DNA of 51,362 nt from CAZQKE01 sp964593865 (GTDB lineage: Bacteria; Chloroflexota; Anaerolineae; JAAYZQ01): assembly GCA_964593865.1 (NCBI GenBank), contig CAZQKE010000140.1, positions 1 to 51,362 of the forward strand. The letters run 5' to 3'. Position 1 is the stretch's first letter; each line of letters begins with the position of its first letter. The translations under genes and the position numbers were made by a program. The notes below the pieces were generated by a model, which saw nothing but the letters and a program-made list of their open reading frames with translations, was not told the origin of the DNA and ran no database searches. Below, piece by piece: positions 9,879 through 18,034 of the stretch.

Positions 9879-10571
9879 ATGGCCCAACGGATTCTAGTCG
9901 TAGACGATGACAAGGAGATCGTCCGCTTGCTACGGGCGTATTTGGAACAAAGCGGATTCCGGGTGCTCGTCGCCTACGACGGCGAGACGGCCCTGCACAT
10001 CCTGCGCCGTGAGCGTCCCGACCTTGTGCTTTTGGACTTGATGCTCCCCGACCGCGACGGTTGGGACGTGACCCGCATTGTGCGCAGCGACGCCGCCTTG
10101 CGGGCCACGCCGATCATCATGCTCACCGCCCGCGTAGAGGATCAAGACAAGATCGTCGGCTTGGAGCTGGGCGCGGATGATTATGTCACCAAACCTTTCA
10201 ACCCCCGCGAAGTGGTGGCCCGTGTGCGGGCCGTACTGCGCCGCACCCAGGGCGAACCGGCCCCGGCGCGGCGGATCCAGGTCGGCGAGTTGGTCATAGA
10301 CCTGGACCGTCATTCGGTCCAGATCGGCGACCGGCCTCTCAAGCTCACCCCCACCGAGTTCAATCTGTTGCGGGCGTTGGCCGAACACCCCGGCCATGCC
10401 CTCACCCGCCTGGAGTTGATCGAGCTGGGCCTGGGCTATAGCTACGCGGGACTGGAACGGACCGTGGACAGCCACATCAAGAACCTGCGGCGCAAATTGG
10501 CAGAGGCAGGTGCCGAAGGGGAATTGATCGAGACGGTCTTTGGGGTCGGCTACCGTCTGGCGGCGGCCTAA
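9879..10571 (+). CDS. OmpR/PhoB-family response regulator
   Basis: A 230-residue DNA-binding response regulator. The receiver domain (about 1-120) has the acidic pocket D9-D10-D11, phospho-acceptor D53 in LLDLMLPD, T83 and K105 (TKPF). The C-terminal winged-helix domain (about 133-228) has the usual LTPTEFNLL entry and ends in ETVFGVGYRL. The ATG at 9879 is preferred over the in-frame GTG at 9858 because AAAGGA lies about 10 nt upstream and the protein then begins at the usual point. It precedes its kinase by 18 bp and is divergent from the giant surface-protein gene, whose promoter carries a direct repeat of the type this family binds. Regulation of that gene, and possibly of itself, is inferred. 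Confidence 0.95.
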   Translation: MAQRILVVDDDKEIVRLLRAYLEQSGFRVLVAYDGETALHILRRERPDLVLLDLMLPDRDGWDVTRIVRSDAALRATPIIMLTARVEDQDKIVGLELGADDYVTKPFNPREVVARVRAVLRRTQGEPAPARRIQVGELVIDLDRHSVQIGDRPLKLTPTEFNLLRALAEHPGHALTRLELIELGLGYSYAGLERTVDSHIKNLRRKLAEAGAEGELIETVFGVGYRLAAA

Positions 10572-10589
10572 CGCCGGAGGCAAGACAAA

Positions 10590-11966
10590 ATGAATCGCCT
10601 GTGGGTACAATTGACCCTGGCCTTTGCCCTGGTCATTTTGGTCACGGTAATCATCGTCGCCGTCCTGGCCGATCTGACCGCCGGGCGTGCCTTCCGCCAG
10701 TACTTGGCCTACACCGATGTTGCCCGTTTTGAGAACCTGCGGGAAGGATTGGTCCGATACTACCGCTTGCACGGCGGTTGGGAAGGCGTCGGCGACGTTT
10801 TGGAACAGGTGATGTCCAAACCCACCCCCCGGAAAGGAGGACGACCGGGCACGGTGCATTGGCCCGACGCTCGCCTGCGCATCATCGTCGCCGATGCCGA
10901 AAAGCGGGTGGTGTACGATTCGCAAGGCTGGCGAGACCGCAGGCTCACCCGTGACGAGCGGGCTGCCGCCCAGCCCCTTCAGGTCCAGGGCGAGACGGTG
11001 GGTTGGTTGGTGATCTCCCGCCCGGTTCAGGCTGCCATCTTGGGGCCGTTGGAGCAGATGTTCGTGCGGCGCGTGCGGGGGCTGCTGGTCGTCGGTGGCC
11101 TGCTGGCCGGGGCTTTGGGCCTGTTGCTGGGGCTGATCCTGAGCCGCAACCTGACGGCCCCCTTGCGGCGGCTGGCCGCTGCCGCCCGCGCCGTCGCCGA
11201 TGGCGACCTCGGACAGCAGGTTCAGGTGGAAGGCAGTGCCGAGATCGCCGAGGTGGGCCAAGCGTTCAACGAGATGACCCGCGCCCTGGCCGCATCCGAG
11301 CAGCAGCGGCAAAACATGGTCGCCGACATCGCCCATGAACTGCGCAGCCCCCTGAGCGTCATCCAGGGAAACCTACAAGCCATCCTCGACGACGTATATC
11401 CCCTGGACAAGGCCGAAATTTCGCGCATTTATGACGAAACGCGGTTGCTGGGTCGCCTGGTGGACGACCTGCGAGAATTGGCCCTGGCCGACGCCGGACA
11501 GCTACGTCTGGACATCCGGCCCTTCGCCCTGGAAGAGGTGGTCTCTGCCACCGTAGGTAGCTTGAGCCTGGCCGCCGAGGCCCAACAGGTCCGCTTGACG
11601 GCGGAGCTGCCGAAAGACCTGCCCCCGGTTCGGGCCGACGCGGACCGGGTCGCCCAAGTGCTACGCAACCTGCTGCTCAACGCCCTACGCCACACTCCCC
11701 CCGGCGGCAAAGTGACGGTCGCAGCACAGACCCAGGACGACATGGTGGAGATTTCGGTTGCCGATACAGGGGAAGGGATCGCCGCCGAAGACCTGCCCCA
11801 CGTTTTCGAACGGTTCTGGCGGGCCGATCGCGCCCGCAGCGGCGGCGGATCCGGACTGGGGCTTTCCGTTGCCCAAAGCCTGGTCGAAGCCCAGGGTGGA
11901 CGCATTTGGGCGGAAAGCGTACAGGGAGTGGGCAGTGTCTTCCGATTCACCCTACCCCGCCTTTGA
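10590..11966 (+). CDS. BaeS-like sensor histidine kinase
   Basis: A 458-residue membrane sensor kinase, partner of the regulator 18 bp upstream. Visible order: TM1 (about 8-28), an extracytoplasmic sensor of about 130 residues, TM2 (about 162-186), HAMP linker (about 187-240), dimerisation box IAHELRSPLS with phospho-acceptor H249, then the HATPase domain with N-box (NLLLNALRHTP), G1 (DTGEGI), F-box (FERFWRAD) and G2 (GSGLGLSV). All catalytic boxes are intact and the length is normal. The family autophosphorylates on His and transfers the phosphate to the partner Asp. The stimulus cannot be read from the sequence; the sensor region resembles nothing I recognise. Confidence 0.95.
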   Translation: MNRLWVQLTLAFALVILVTVIIVAVLADLTAGRAFRQYLAYTDVARFENLREGLVRYYRLHGGWEGVGDVLEQVMSKPTPRKGGRPGTVHWPDARLRIIVADAEKRVVYDSQGWRDRRLTRDERAAAQPLQVQGETVGWLVISRPVQAAILGPLEQMFVRRVRGLLVVGGLLAGALGLLLGLILSRNLTAPLRRLAAAARAVADGDLGQQVQVEGSAEIAEVGQAFNEMTRALAASEQQRQNMVADIAHELRSPLSVIQGNLQAILDDVYPLDKAEISRIYDETRLLGRLVDDLRELALADAGQLRLDIRPFALEEVVSATVGSLSLAAEAQQVRLTAELPKDLPPVRADADRVAQVLRNLLLNALRHTPPGGKVTVAAQTQDDMVEISVADTGEGIAAEDLPHVFERFWRADRARSGGGSGLGLSVAQSLVEAQGGRIWAESVQGVGSVFRFTLPRL

Positions 11967-12002
11967 CAAGCACCGACGACGTGCCGCAGAACCGATGCGC
12001 GG

Positions 12003-12055
12003 TTGACAAAGGAACCCTTCGGTGGTAAAATATTGACTGACCGGTCAATCAGTCA
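12003..12055 (+). promoter_or_regulatory. Consensus promoter overlapped by a TetR-type operator
   Basis: TTGACA (12003-12008) and TAAAAT (12026-12031) are spaced 17 bp apart. Just downstream, over the start site, is the perfect palindrome TGACCGGTCA (12038-12047), flanked by TGAC on the left and GTCA on the right. TGAC..GTCA palindromes are common operators of TetR-family repressors, so autorepression by the gene that follows is likely. Confidence 0.8.
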
Positions 12056-12072
12056 GCAAGAGGGGAAGGATC

Positions 12073-12678
12073 GTGGCCGACCGGACGAATAAGCGAGAAC
12101 GGCAGCGAGAAGAACGCCGCCGACAGATTTTGGAAGCAGCTTTGACCGTTTTTACGCAAAAGGGGTTCAACGCCGCCAAAGTTTCCGATGTCGCCGCCCT
12201 GGCCGGAGTCAGCCAGGGGACGATCTACTGGTACTTTGACAGCAAGGATGACCTGCTGCAGGCGGCTCTCCTGTTCTTCTTTGAGGAGCTGAGTCAGGGG
12301 ATTGCCCCCGCGCTGGAGCAGGCAACCACGAACCACGGGCGATTGCAGGTCCTAATCCGGAGCATGGCAACGATGGCCGAGGAAGCCAAAGGACTGTTCA
12401 CCCTCTTTTTGGAGTTCTGGGCTTCCAGCGACAACCGGGAGAAGGCAAGCCGCTTGTGGACCGAGGTGCTCATCCGGTACAAGGATGTCATCGCGCAAAT
12501 CGTTGAAAGAGGAACACAAGACGGCGAGTTCCGCCCCGTGGACGCCGAAGCGTTGGCCTGGTCGCTCATGGCAACCTATGACGGTCTGGCCGCTTACTTG
12601 ATGCTGATGCCCGATTTGGACCTAGACCGCATCAGTCACGCCTTCGCCGAGACGGTAATGCATGGCCTGCAGGCATAG
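12073..12678 (+). CDS. TetR/AcrR-family transcriptional repressor
   Basis: A 201-residue regulator starting at GTG 12073 behind GAGGGGAAGGA. The N-terminus holds a basic stretch, then the TetR helix-turn-helix (about 17-60: ILEAALTVFTQKGF, VSDVAALAGVSQGTIYWYF). The rest is the variable ligand-binding and dimerisation domain, including a TetR_C-like pattern with LTEVLIRYKD and a C-terminal MPDLDLDRIS. The family represses its own promoter and releases DNA on binding a small ligand. The palindrome at 12038-12047 supports autoregulation. It heads a same-strand run with the ferredoxin-FAD reductase (54 bp on) and the ABC exporter, so it probably controls these; the ligand is unknown. Confidence 0.93.
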   Translation: MADRTNKRERQREERRRQILEAALTVFTQKGFNAAKVSDVAALAGVSQGTIYWYFDSKDDLLQAALLFFFEELSQGIAPALEQATTNHGRLQVLIRSMATMAEEAKGLFTLFLEFWASSDNREKASRLWTEVLIRYKDVIAQIVERGTQDGEFRPVDAEALAWSLMATYDGLAAYLMLMPDLDLDRISHAFAETVMHGLQA

Positions 12679-12732
12679 CCGGGTCGGCGCGGCAAGGGCA
12701 GCCCCGGTACACCGTGAGTACGTGAGGAAAAC

Positions 12733-14226
12733 ATGCGGATCCTGCTTGAGGAAGACCTTTGTACCGGCTGTGAACTGTGTGTGCGGGTTTGTCCCCAACG
12801 GGTGCTGACCATGGTCGGGGACAAAATGCAAGTTCTGGATGAATCCCGCTGCATGGGCTGTTTTGGCTGTGAGGATGTATGCCCCACCCATGCGGTGCGC
12901 CTGCTCCGCGCCCCCCAAGGCATCGCCGAGGTTCCCATTGAGCCGCCGGTGGGCGCGACCGCCTGCGACGTGGCCGTCGTCGGCGCGGGGCCGGCGGGGC
13001 TGGGCGCGGCCATCACCTGCGCCCGCGCAGGATTGGATGTGGTAGTGTTTGAGCGATTGCCCAACCGCACCCTCAGCCACCACCCCGACGGCGGTGTCCT
13101 TTACGCCCCACCCCGGTTGACCTCGCTCCGGGTCCGGGGGGAGCGGATCGCCTTCCCCGAGCTGGAGATTGAGATTGCGGTGGAAGGCGTCTCCCGCTGT
13201 GATGTGCTGAGCTTCCTGGGGCCGGACGGTCTGGCTACGGACGGCCACGTGCCGCCCGATGTCCCCGCCTGGATCGTGCCTAAAGATCGGTTTGTGCAAG
13301 CACTGGTGGAGGAAGCAGAACGGGCCGGGGCACGGGTGTGGTACAACGCTCCCGTCCGCGACCTGCTCAAAGAGGAAGGGCGCATTGTCGGAGTGCGCCT
13401 GGGAAGTGGGGAAAAGGTCCGCGCCCGCGTCGTCGTCGCCGCCGATGGGGTGTGGGCCAAGATCGCGCGCAAGGCGGGCATTCCCATCAGCCGCAAGGAC
13501 CGGTGGTACATTTCGCTGCTGACCGCCGAATATGACAATCGGACGGGGCTGCCCGCAGGCCAGTACTATCTGAACGGCGACCTGCCCTTCGACGGTGAAC
13601 TGCCCGGCCCTATGGGCGGTCTCGGCACCGGCGAGAGCCTGCACCTGATGGTGGCCTACACCACCCGTCACATACCCTACCCCGCTCCCCGCCCCCTGGA
13701 CGCCTACTTGCAGCAGCTGATTGAAAAAGATGAACGGCTGCGGGCCATCCTGGGCGACGCCTTGCAAGGGCAATCGCCCAGGATGCTGAGCGGTTGCCGG
13801 GCCGTGACGCGGGCGACGCCCAGTCCCGACGTGGTGGGCGAGGGGGTGATCGCCGTGGGCGATACCTGGGTGGACGACGGTGAGCTGGGCAACGTTCCCT
13901 CCCTGGCCAACGGCGTCCACGCCGGGCGGGTGATCGCGGCGGCGGCGCGACGCAACGATTTTTCCAGAGCGGCCCTGAACCCGGCCAATGAGTTCCGAAC
14001 GCCACAGCTGCTCCGCCTTTTGGCCGAAAACAAAAAGATGAAACTTTTGCCTGCCCGGCTGGATGAAGAGGAGATGCGAAAGATGTTCCTGTTCATGCAG
14101 CACCTGAACTACCCGGTGCTGCTTTTCGGCACACCCCGCCAGCAAGGGGCCATGTTCGCCCGGTTCATGCTCAAGAACATGTTCAATTTCATCCGCTACC
14201 CCAAGATCGGGCGTCTGTTCTTTTGA
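12733..14226 (+). CDS. Ferredoxin-domain FAD-dependent oxidoreductase (geranylgeranyl-reductase-like)
   Basis: A 497-residue fusion. Residues 1-60 form a two-cluster ferredoxin with CTGCELCVRVCP and CMGCFGCEDVCP, each the CxxCxxCxxxCP pattern that binds a [4Fe-4S] cluster. From about residue 77 there is a FAD-binding Rossmann fold (VAVVGAGPAGLGAA, acidic end of strand 2 at VVVFERLP) and the GDTWVDDGELGN motif near 375, as in the geranylgeranyl reductase and FixC/ETF-QO group. No membrane segment is obvious. The clusters would pass electrons to FAD for reduction of an unsaturated or hydroxylated substrate, which cannot be named. It lies between the TetR gene and an ABC exporter, so a role in making or inactivating the exported compound is plausible. 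Confidence 0.88.
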   Translation: MRILLEEDLCTGCELCVRVCPQRVLTMVGDKMQVLDESRCMGCFGCEDVCPTHAVRLLRAPQGIAEVPIEPPVGATACDVAVVGAGPAGLGAAITCARAGLDVVVFERLPNRTLSHHPDGGVLYAPPRLTSLRVRGERIAFPELEIEIAVEGVSRCDVLSFLGPDGLATDGHVPPDVPAWIVPKDRFVQALVEEAERAGARVWYNAPVRDLLKEEGRIVGVRLGSGEKVRARVVVAADGVWAKIARKAGIPISRKDRWYISLLTAEYDNRTGLPAGQYYLNGDLPFDGELPGPMGGLGTGESLHLMVAYTTRHIPYPAPRPLDAYLQQLIEKDERLRAILGDALQGQSPRMLSGCRAVTRATPSPDVVGEGVIAVGDTWVDDGELGNVPSLANGVHAGRVIAAAARRNDFSRAALNPANEFRTPQLLRLLAENKKMKLLPARLDEEEMRKMFLFMQHLNYPVLLFGTPRQQGAMFARFMLKNMFNFIRYPKIGRLFF

Positions 14227-14286
14227 GCGGATTTCGGATGGAGTCGGAACCTTCCGCAGGCCGGTAAAGCGGCCACCCCCATATCT

Positions 14287-14333
14287 GCGGTTGCCGTGCG
14301 CTCCCGCGAGACAAGCCCGCGGAGGGCAACCGC
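14287..14333 (+). promoter_or_regulatory. Leader stem-loop upstream of the ABC exporter
   Basis: A perfect 9-bp stem, GCGGTTGCC (14287-14295) with GGCAACCGC (14325-14333), encloses a second imperfect stem (CTCCCGCG with CGCGGAG). It lies in the 138-bp gap between the reductase and the ABC genes, 31 nt before the ATG. No U-run follows, so a simple terminator is unlikely; mRNA stability or processing is a guess. Confidence 0.4.
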
Positions 14334-14364
14334 CGGGGTCCGTTCATTGCAAAGGAGAAGTCCA

Positions 14365-15090
14365 ATGTCTCCGGCAACACAAGTGCAATTTCATCAAGTC
14401 ACCAAGACCTACCAGATGGGTGAGGTCCAGGTCCACGCCCTACGCGGCCTGGACCTGGAGGTGCAGGAAGGCGAATTCCTGGTCATCGTCGGCCCTTCCG
14501 GATCGGGCAAGACGACGACGCTGAACCTTCTCGGCGGGCTGGATTCGCCCAGCGGCGGCGCGATCATCGTCGCCGGAGAGGACATTGCCGCCTACGACGA
14601 CAAAGCGTTGACCGCCTACCGCCGCGACAAGATCGGCTTTATCTTCCAGTTCTTCAACCTGTTGCCCACCCTGACCGCCCGCGAAAACGTTGAATTCGCC
14701 CTGGAATTGGTAGAGCGGAACGGCCATCGGGTCCGCCAAAAAGCGTTGGACCTGCTGGACAAGGTGGGGCTGGCCGCGCGGGCCGACCACTTTCCCAGCC
14801 AGCTTTCCGGCGGCGAGCAGCAGCGGGTGGCCATCGCCCGCGCATTGGCCAAGAACCCCCTCATCCTCCTGGCCGATGAGCCGACCGGTAACTTGGATTT
14901 CCGCATGGGCCAGAAGGTGCTGCGGGTGATGCAGGACCTCAACCGCCGGGAGGGGCGAACCGTGATCCTCGTCACCCACAACACCGCCATCGGCCGGATG
15001 GCCGACCGGGTAGTCCACCTGCGCGACGGCCAAATTGTCCACGTGGAAACCCACGAGCAACCCCTGGAAGCCGAAGAGATCGCGTGGTGA
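14365..15090 (+). CDS. MacB/LolD-type ABC transporter ATP-binding protein
   Basis: A 241-residue ATPase. The ATG at 14365 is chosen because AAAGGAGAAG lies 5-8 nt upstream; a longer frame from 14296 has no ribosome site and would include the leader stem-loop. Walker A GPSGSGKT is at about 43-50, followed by the Q-loop (FQFFNLLPTLTA), signature LSGGEQQR, Walker B LILLADEPTGNLD and H-loop VTHN. The TGNLD sequence and Q-loop context are typical of the MacB/LolD/FtsE group that works with FtsX-like permeases. The permease starts 4 bp downstream, so the pair forms one exporter or mechanotransmission complex at the inner membrane. Confidence 0.95.
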   Translation: MSPATQVQFHQVTKTYQMGEVQVHALRGLDLEVQEGEFLVIVGPSGSGKTTTLNLLGGLDSPSGGAIIVAGEDIAAYDDKALTAYRRDKIGFIFQFFNLLPTLTARENVEFALELVERNGHRVRQKALDLLDKVGLAARADHFPSQLSGGEQQRVAIARALAKNPLILLADEPTGNLDFRMGQKVLRVMQDLNRREGRTVILVTHNTAIGRMADRVVHLRDGQIVHVETHEQPLEAEEIAW

Positions 15091-15094
15091 TGCC

Positions 15095-17479
15095 ATGAAA
15101 AAGATCCATCTCAAACTGTGGCGGGACATCCGCGCCCAAAAGTGGCAGTTTCTGGCCCTGGTGGTGATCATCCTCCTGGGGGTGACCACCTACAGCGGCA
15201 TGGTGGGGGCCATTGACGACGTGATCGTCTCTCTGGAGCGCACCCTGGAGAAATTGGCCTTTCAGGATTTCATCGTCACCTTTGCCGATAATGTGCCGCA
15301 AAGCGTCGTGGCGGAGGTGGCCGCCCTGGACAACGTCCGGGCGGCGACGGGCCGCTCGGTGGTGGACGTGGGACTTTATATCAGCGACGACAACCAGATT
15401 CACGCCCGCCTGATCGGGATGCCGCCGGAGGCCCAGCCGCCGGTGAATCGGCTCTACATCCAGGAGGGCCGCTACCTGCAAAGGGGCGACGACCTGGTCG
15501 CCGTGCTGGACCATCACCTGGCCGAGTATTACGGCTTCGGGCCGGGCACGGTGCTGCACCCCATCGTCAACGGCCGGAAGCTGGACGTGGAGGTGGTGGG
15601 CGTGGCCGTCAGCCCCGAATACCTGATGGCCGTCGCCTCGGCGGAGAACATTTTGCCCTCGCCCGGCGGCTTTGCCGTCCTGTTCATGCCCCAGGAGACG
15701 GTGCAACGCCTCATGGGGGCCGAAGGGACGGTCAATGAGCTGAACATCGGCCTGGTGGACAATGCGCCGGAGCAGGTGGAAGCGACCATCGCCCAGGTCA
15801 AAGCCGCCCTGGACGAGTACCCCCTCGGCACAATCGTCAGAAGGGCCGACAACCCCTCCTACAAACTGCTGCTCATGGACCTGGAAGGGGGCCAGGAGAT
15901 GATCGGCATGATCCCCACCATGTTCCTGATCATCGCCGCTATGTCCATCTATGTCTTTCTCAGCCGCATGGTCCAGGCCCAACGGCCCCAGATCGGCGTC
16001 CTCAAGGCTTTGGGCTACAGCCGCTGGGCGGTGATGCGCTATTACCTGCTCTTTGCCGGGGCGATGGCCCTCCTCGGCGCGGTGCTGGGCCTGGCGTTGA
16101 GCGTCCCCCTGGGGCGGGGCTTTGCCCAGGCGTATGCCGCCGAGTTCGGCCTGCCCTTTGTCGTCACCCACTTTCACCCCGACGCCGCCGTCCAGGCCAT
16201 CGCCCTCAACCTTTTCATCTGCCTGCTGGCCGCCTTTTTCCCCGCCCGGACCTCGGCGCAGATGGCCCCCGCCCAGGCGATCCGTTTCGACCCTTCGCTG
16301 GCCCCGGTCAAGGGTTCCATCCCCTGGCCGGAACGGCTCCTGGGGCGGTTCCTTGCCCTGCGCACCGAGACCAAGATCGCCTTGCGCAATCTCGGCCGCA
16401 ACCGCCGCCGCACCCTGACGACGGGTTTGGGTTTTGTATTCGCCATCGTCGTCCTGCTGGTCTGCTGGGCCATGTTCGACGGCATGGACCACATGCTGGA
16501 CATCCAGTTCCGGGAAACCGACCGTTGGGACCTGCAAGTGCTGTTCAACCGGCCCCAGCCCCCGGCGGTGATGGAAGAGGTGCAGGGCTGGGATGGGGTG
16601 GCGGCGGTTGAGCCGATCCTGGTCATGCCGGTCACGATCCGGGCGGATGGGGGGAGCAAGGACACCTTTCTGGTCGCCCTGGACCCGGAAACGGAGCTGC
16701 ACGGCTTTCAACTGCCCCGCGACAAGACGCCGGAGGATGCCCTCCGGCCCGGCCACCTGCTGATCGGCCCCCAGATGGGCGACGACCTGGGCGTGCAAAG
16801 CGGCGACACGGTGACGCTGGAAACGCCCCTGGGCGAACGGGAAGCGGTGGTGGAGACCGACAACAAAGAAGTGATGAGCGCCGGAGCCTATGTCAGCCTG
16901 GATTGGGCGCAGGAGCAGATCCCCGGCGGCCTGGAGCTACTCAACGGCCTGTGGCTGCGGGTGGACGAGGCCCACCGGGCCGAGGTAAAAAAGAAGCTCT
17001 ACCACCTGCCGGGGGTGGCCAGCGTGGAGCGCAAGGAGGAGGTCGCCGCCGGTTGGCAGGCCCTCATGGGGCTGTACTATGTGATGATGGGCATGTTCCT
17101 GCTCTTTGCCCTGATCATGGCCGGGGCGGTCATCTTCAACACCATGACGGTCAACATCCTGGAACGCCAGCGCGAGATCGCCACCATGCGCGCCCTGGGC
17201 CAGCGCCGCAACCGCCTGCGGTGGATGATCACCCTGGAGAATCTGCTCATCGGTCTGGTGGCCCTGCTGCCGGGCCTGGTCCTGGGCAGCGCGGCGACCT
17301 ATTACTTTTTCCGGGTCTTTACCGCTTCGGCGGACTTCTACCTGCCCTTCTACATCGCGCCGGGGAGTTATCTCATCGTCACCCTGCTCATCTTTGGCAC
17401 GGCCCTTCTTTCCCAGCTCCCGGCCATGCGCCGCGTCAACCGCATGAACCTGGCCGAAGCGACCAAAGTGATGACGTAA
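15095..17479 (+). CDS. FtsX/MacB-like ABC transporter permease (double-domain)
   Basis: A 794-residue permease starting at ATG 15095, 4 bp after the ATPase stop. It shows the double FtsX layout: TM near the N-terminus (LVVIILLGVTTYSGMV), a large external MacB-type domain, a three-helix FtsX block (about 285-405, containing SRMVQAQRPQIGVLKALGYS), a second TM and external domain, and a C-terminal FtsX block (MTVNILERQREIATMRALGQ). The coupling motif L-[KR]-A-L-G next to R-x-[QR] occurs twice, as expected for contact with the ATPase dimer. Such exporters handle lipids, peptides or drugs. The substrate is unknown, but co-location with a TetR regulator points to efflux. Confidence 0.93.
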   Translation: MKKIHLKLWRDIRAQKWQFLALVVIILLGVTTYSGMVGAIDDVIVSLERTLEKLAFQDFIVTFADNVPQSVVAEVAALDNVRAATGRSVVDVGLYISDDNQIHARLIGMPPEAQPPVNRLYIQEGRYLQRGDDLVAVLDHHLAEYYGFGPGTVLHPIVNGRKLDVEVVGVAVSPEYLMAVASAENILPSPGGFAVLFMPQETVQRLMGAEGTVNELNIGLVDNAPEQVEATIAQVKAALDEYPLGTIVRRADNPSYKLLLMDLEGGQEMIGMIPTMFLIIAAMSIYVFLSRMVQAQRPQIGVLKALGYSRWAVMRYYLLFAGAMALLGAVLGLALSVPLGRGFAQAYAAEFGLPFVVTHFHPDAAVQAIALNLFICLLAAFFPARTSAQMAPAQAIRFDPSLAPVKGSIPWPERLLGRFLALRTETKIALRNLGRNRRRTLTTGLGFVFAIVVLLVCWAMFDGMDHMLDIQFRETDRWDLQVLFNRPQPPAVMEEVQGWDGVAAVEPILVMPVTIRADGGSKDTFLVALDPETELHGFQLPRDKTPEDALRPGHLLIGPQMGDDLGVQSGDTVTLETPLGEREAVVETDNKEVMSAGAYVSLDWAQEQIPGGLELLNGLWLRVDEAHRAEVKKKLYHLPGVASVERKEEVAAGWQALMGLYYVMMGMFLLFALIMAGAVIFNTMTVNILERQREIATMRALGQRRNRLRWMITLENLLIGLVALLPGLVLGSAATYYFFRVFTASADFYLPFYIAPGSYLIVTLLIFGTALLSQLPAMRRVNRMNLAEATKVMT

Positions 17480-17482
17480 GGG

Positions 17483-18034
17483 TTATCCGGCCTCCATTTC
17501 GGCGGCGAAACGCTCCAACTGGGCCAACTGAACGGGGGTAGGGCGGATAAAAGGCCGCTTCTCGCGGATGCGGGCCAGGGCCTCTTCCGCCGTCAGGCCG
17601 GTGGTGATCAAATAGGCGGCAGCCATTGTCGGCGCCCGCCCGATGCCCGATCCGCAATGGACGTACACCACGCCGCCCCCGGCGATTTCCTGGGCGATGA
17701 ACTCGCTGCCGAGACGGAGCTGCTCCAGTGTCGGCGCGGTGTCATCCTCAACCGGCAGGTGAAGGTGACGGTCGGATGCGACCCCCGCCCGGACGTCATC
17801 GTACTCAATGCGCATGTTGACCACGGCGGTCACGCCCCACCGTTGCATCCGCCCCCAGCCACGCCGCCGATGCTGCCCGCCCACGTACAGCTGCGGGGTG
17901 ATCCGGCTCACACGCCGGATGTTGGCCCCGGTGAGGATGCGCACCGCGTGATCCGCCGCCCACCAGGCCGTCACGCGGAAACCCTGCTCACGAAGACGGC
18001 TGCGGAGGAGGTTGACGGCTGCGGCAACATTCAT
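17483..18034 (-). CDS. Dual-specificity (DSPc-type) protein phosphatase
   Basis: A 183-residue phosphatase. The P-loop HCGSGIGR (H126, C127, R133) fits HCx5R; the nucleophilic Cys and phosphate-binding Arg are both present, and the aspartates at 97-98 (VEDDT) are at the usual position of the general acid. The N-terminal ~45 residues are not part of the core, which begins near RITPQLYVGGQ. Its ATG overlaps the stop of the upstream sensor kinase by 4 nt (ATGA), so the two are translationally coupled. The family removes phosphate from Tyr/Ser/Thr or from phosphoinositides and RNA caps; the bacterial substrate is unknown. Coupling to a kinase suggests a role in signalling. Confidence 0.9.
   Translation of the reverse strand: MNVAAAVNLLRSRLREQGFRVTAWWAADHAVRILTGANIRRVSRITPQLYVGGQHRRRGWGRMQRWGVTAVVNMRIEYDDVRAGVASDRHLHLPVEDDTAPTLEQLRLGSEFIAQEIAGGGVVYVHCGSGIGRAPTMAAAYLITTGLTAEEALARIREKRPFIRPTPVQLAQLERFAAEMEAG

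Noticed and set aside
9930..11336. A 468-codon minus-strand frame over the response regulator and kinase
   Set aside because: It is antisense to two genes with complete catalytic motifs and shows no domain or ribosome site.
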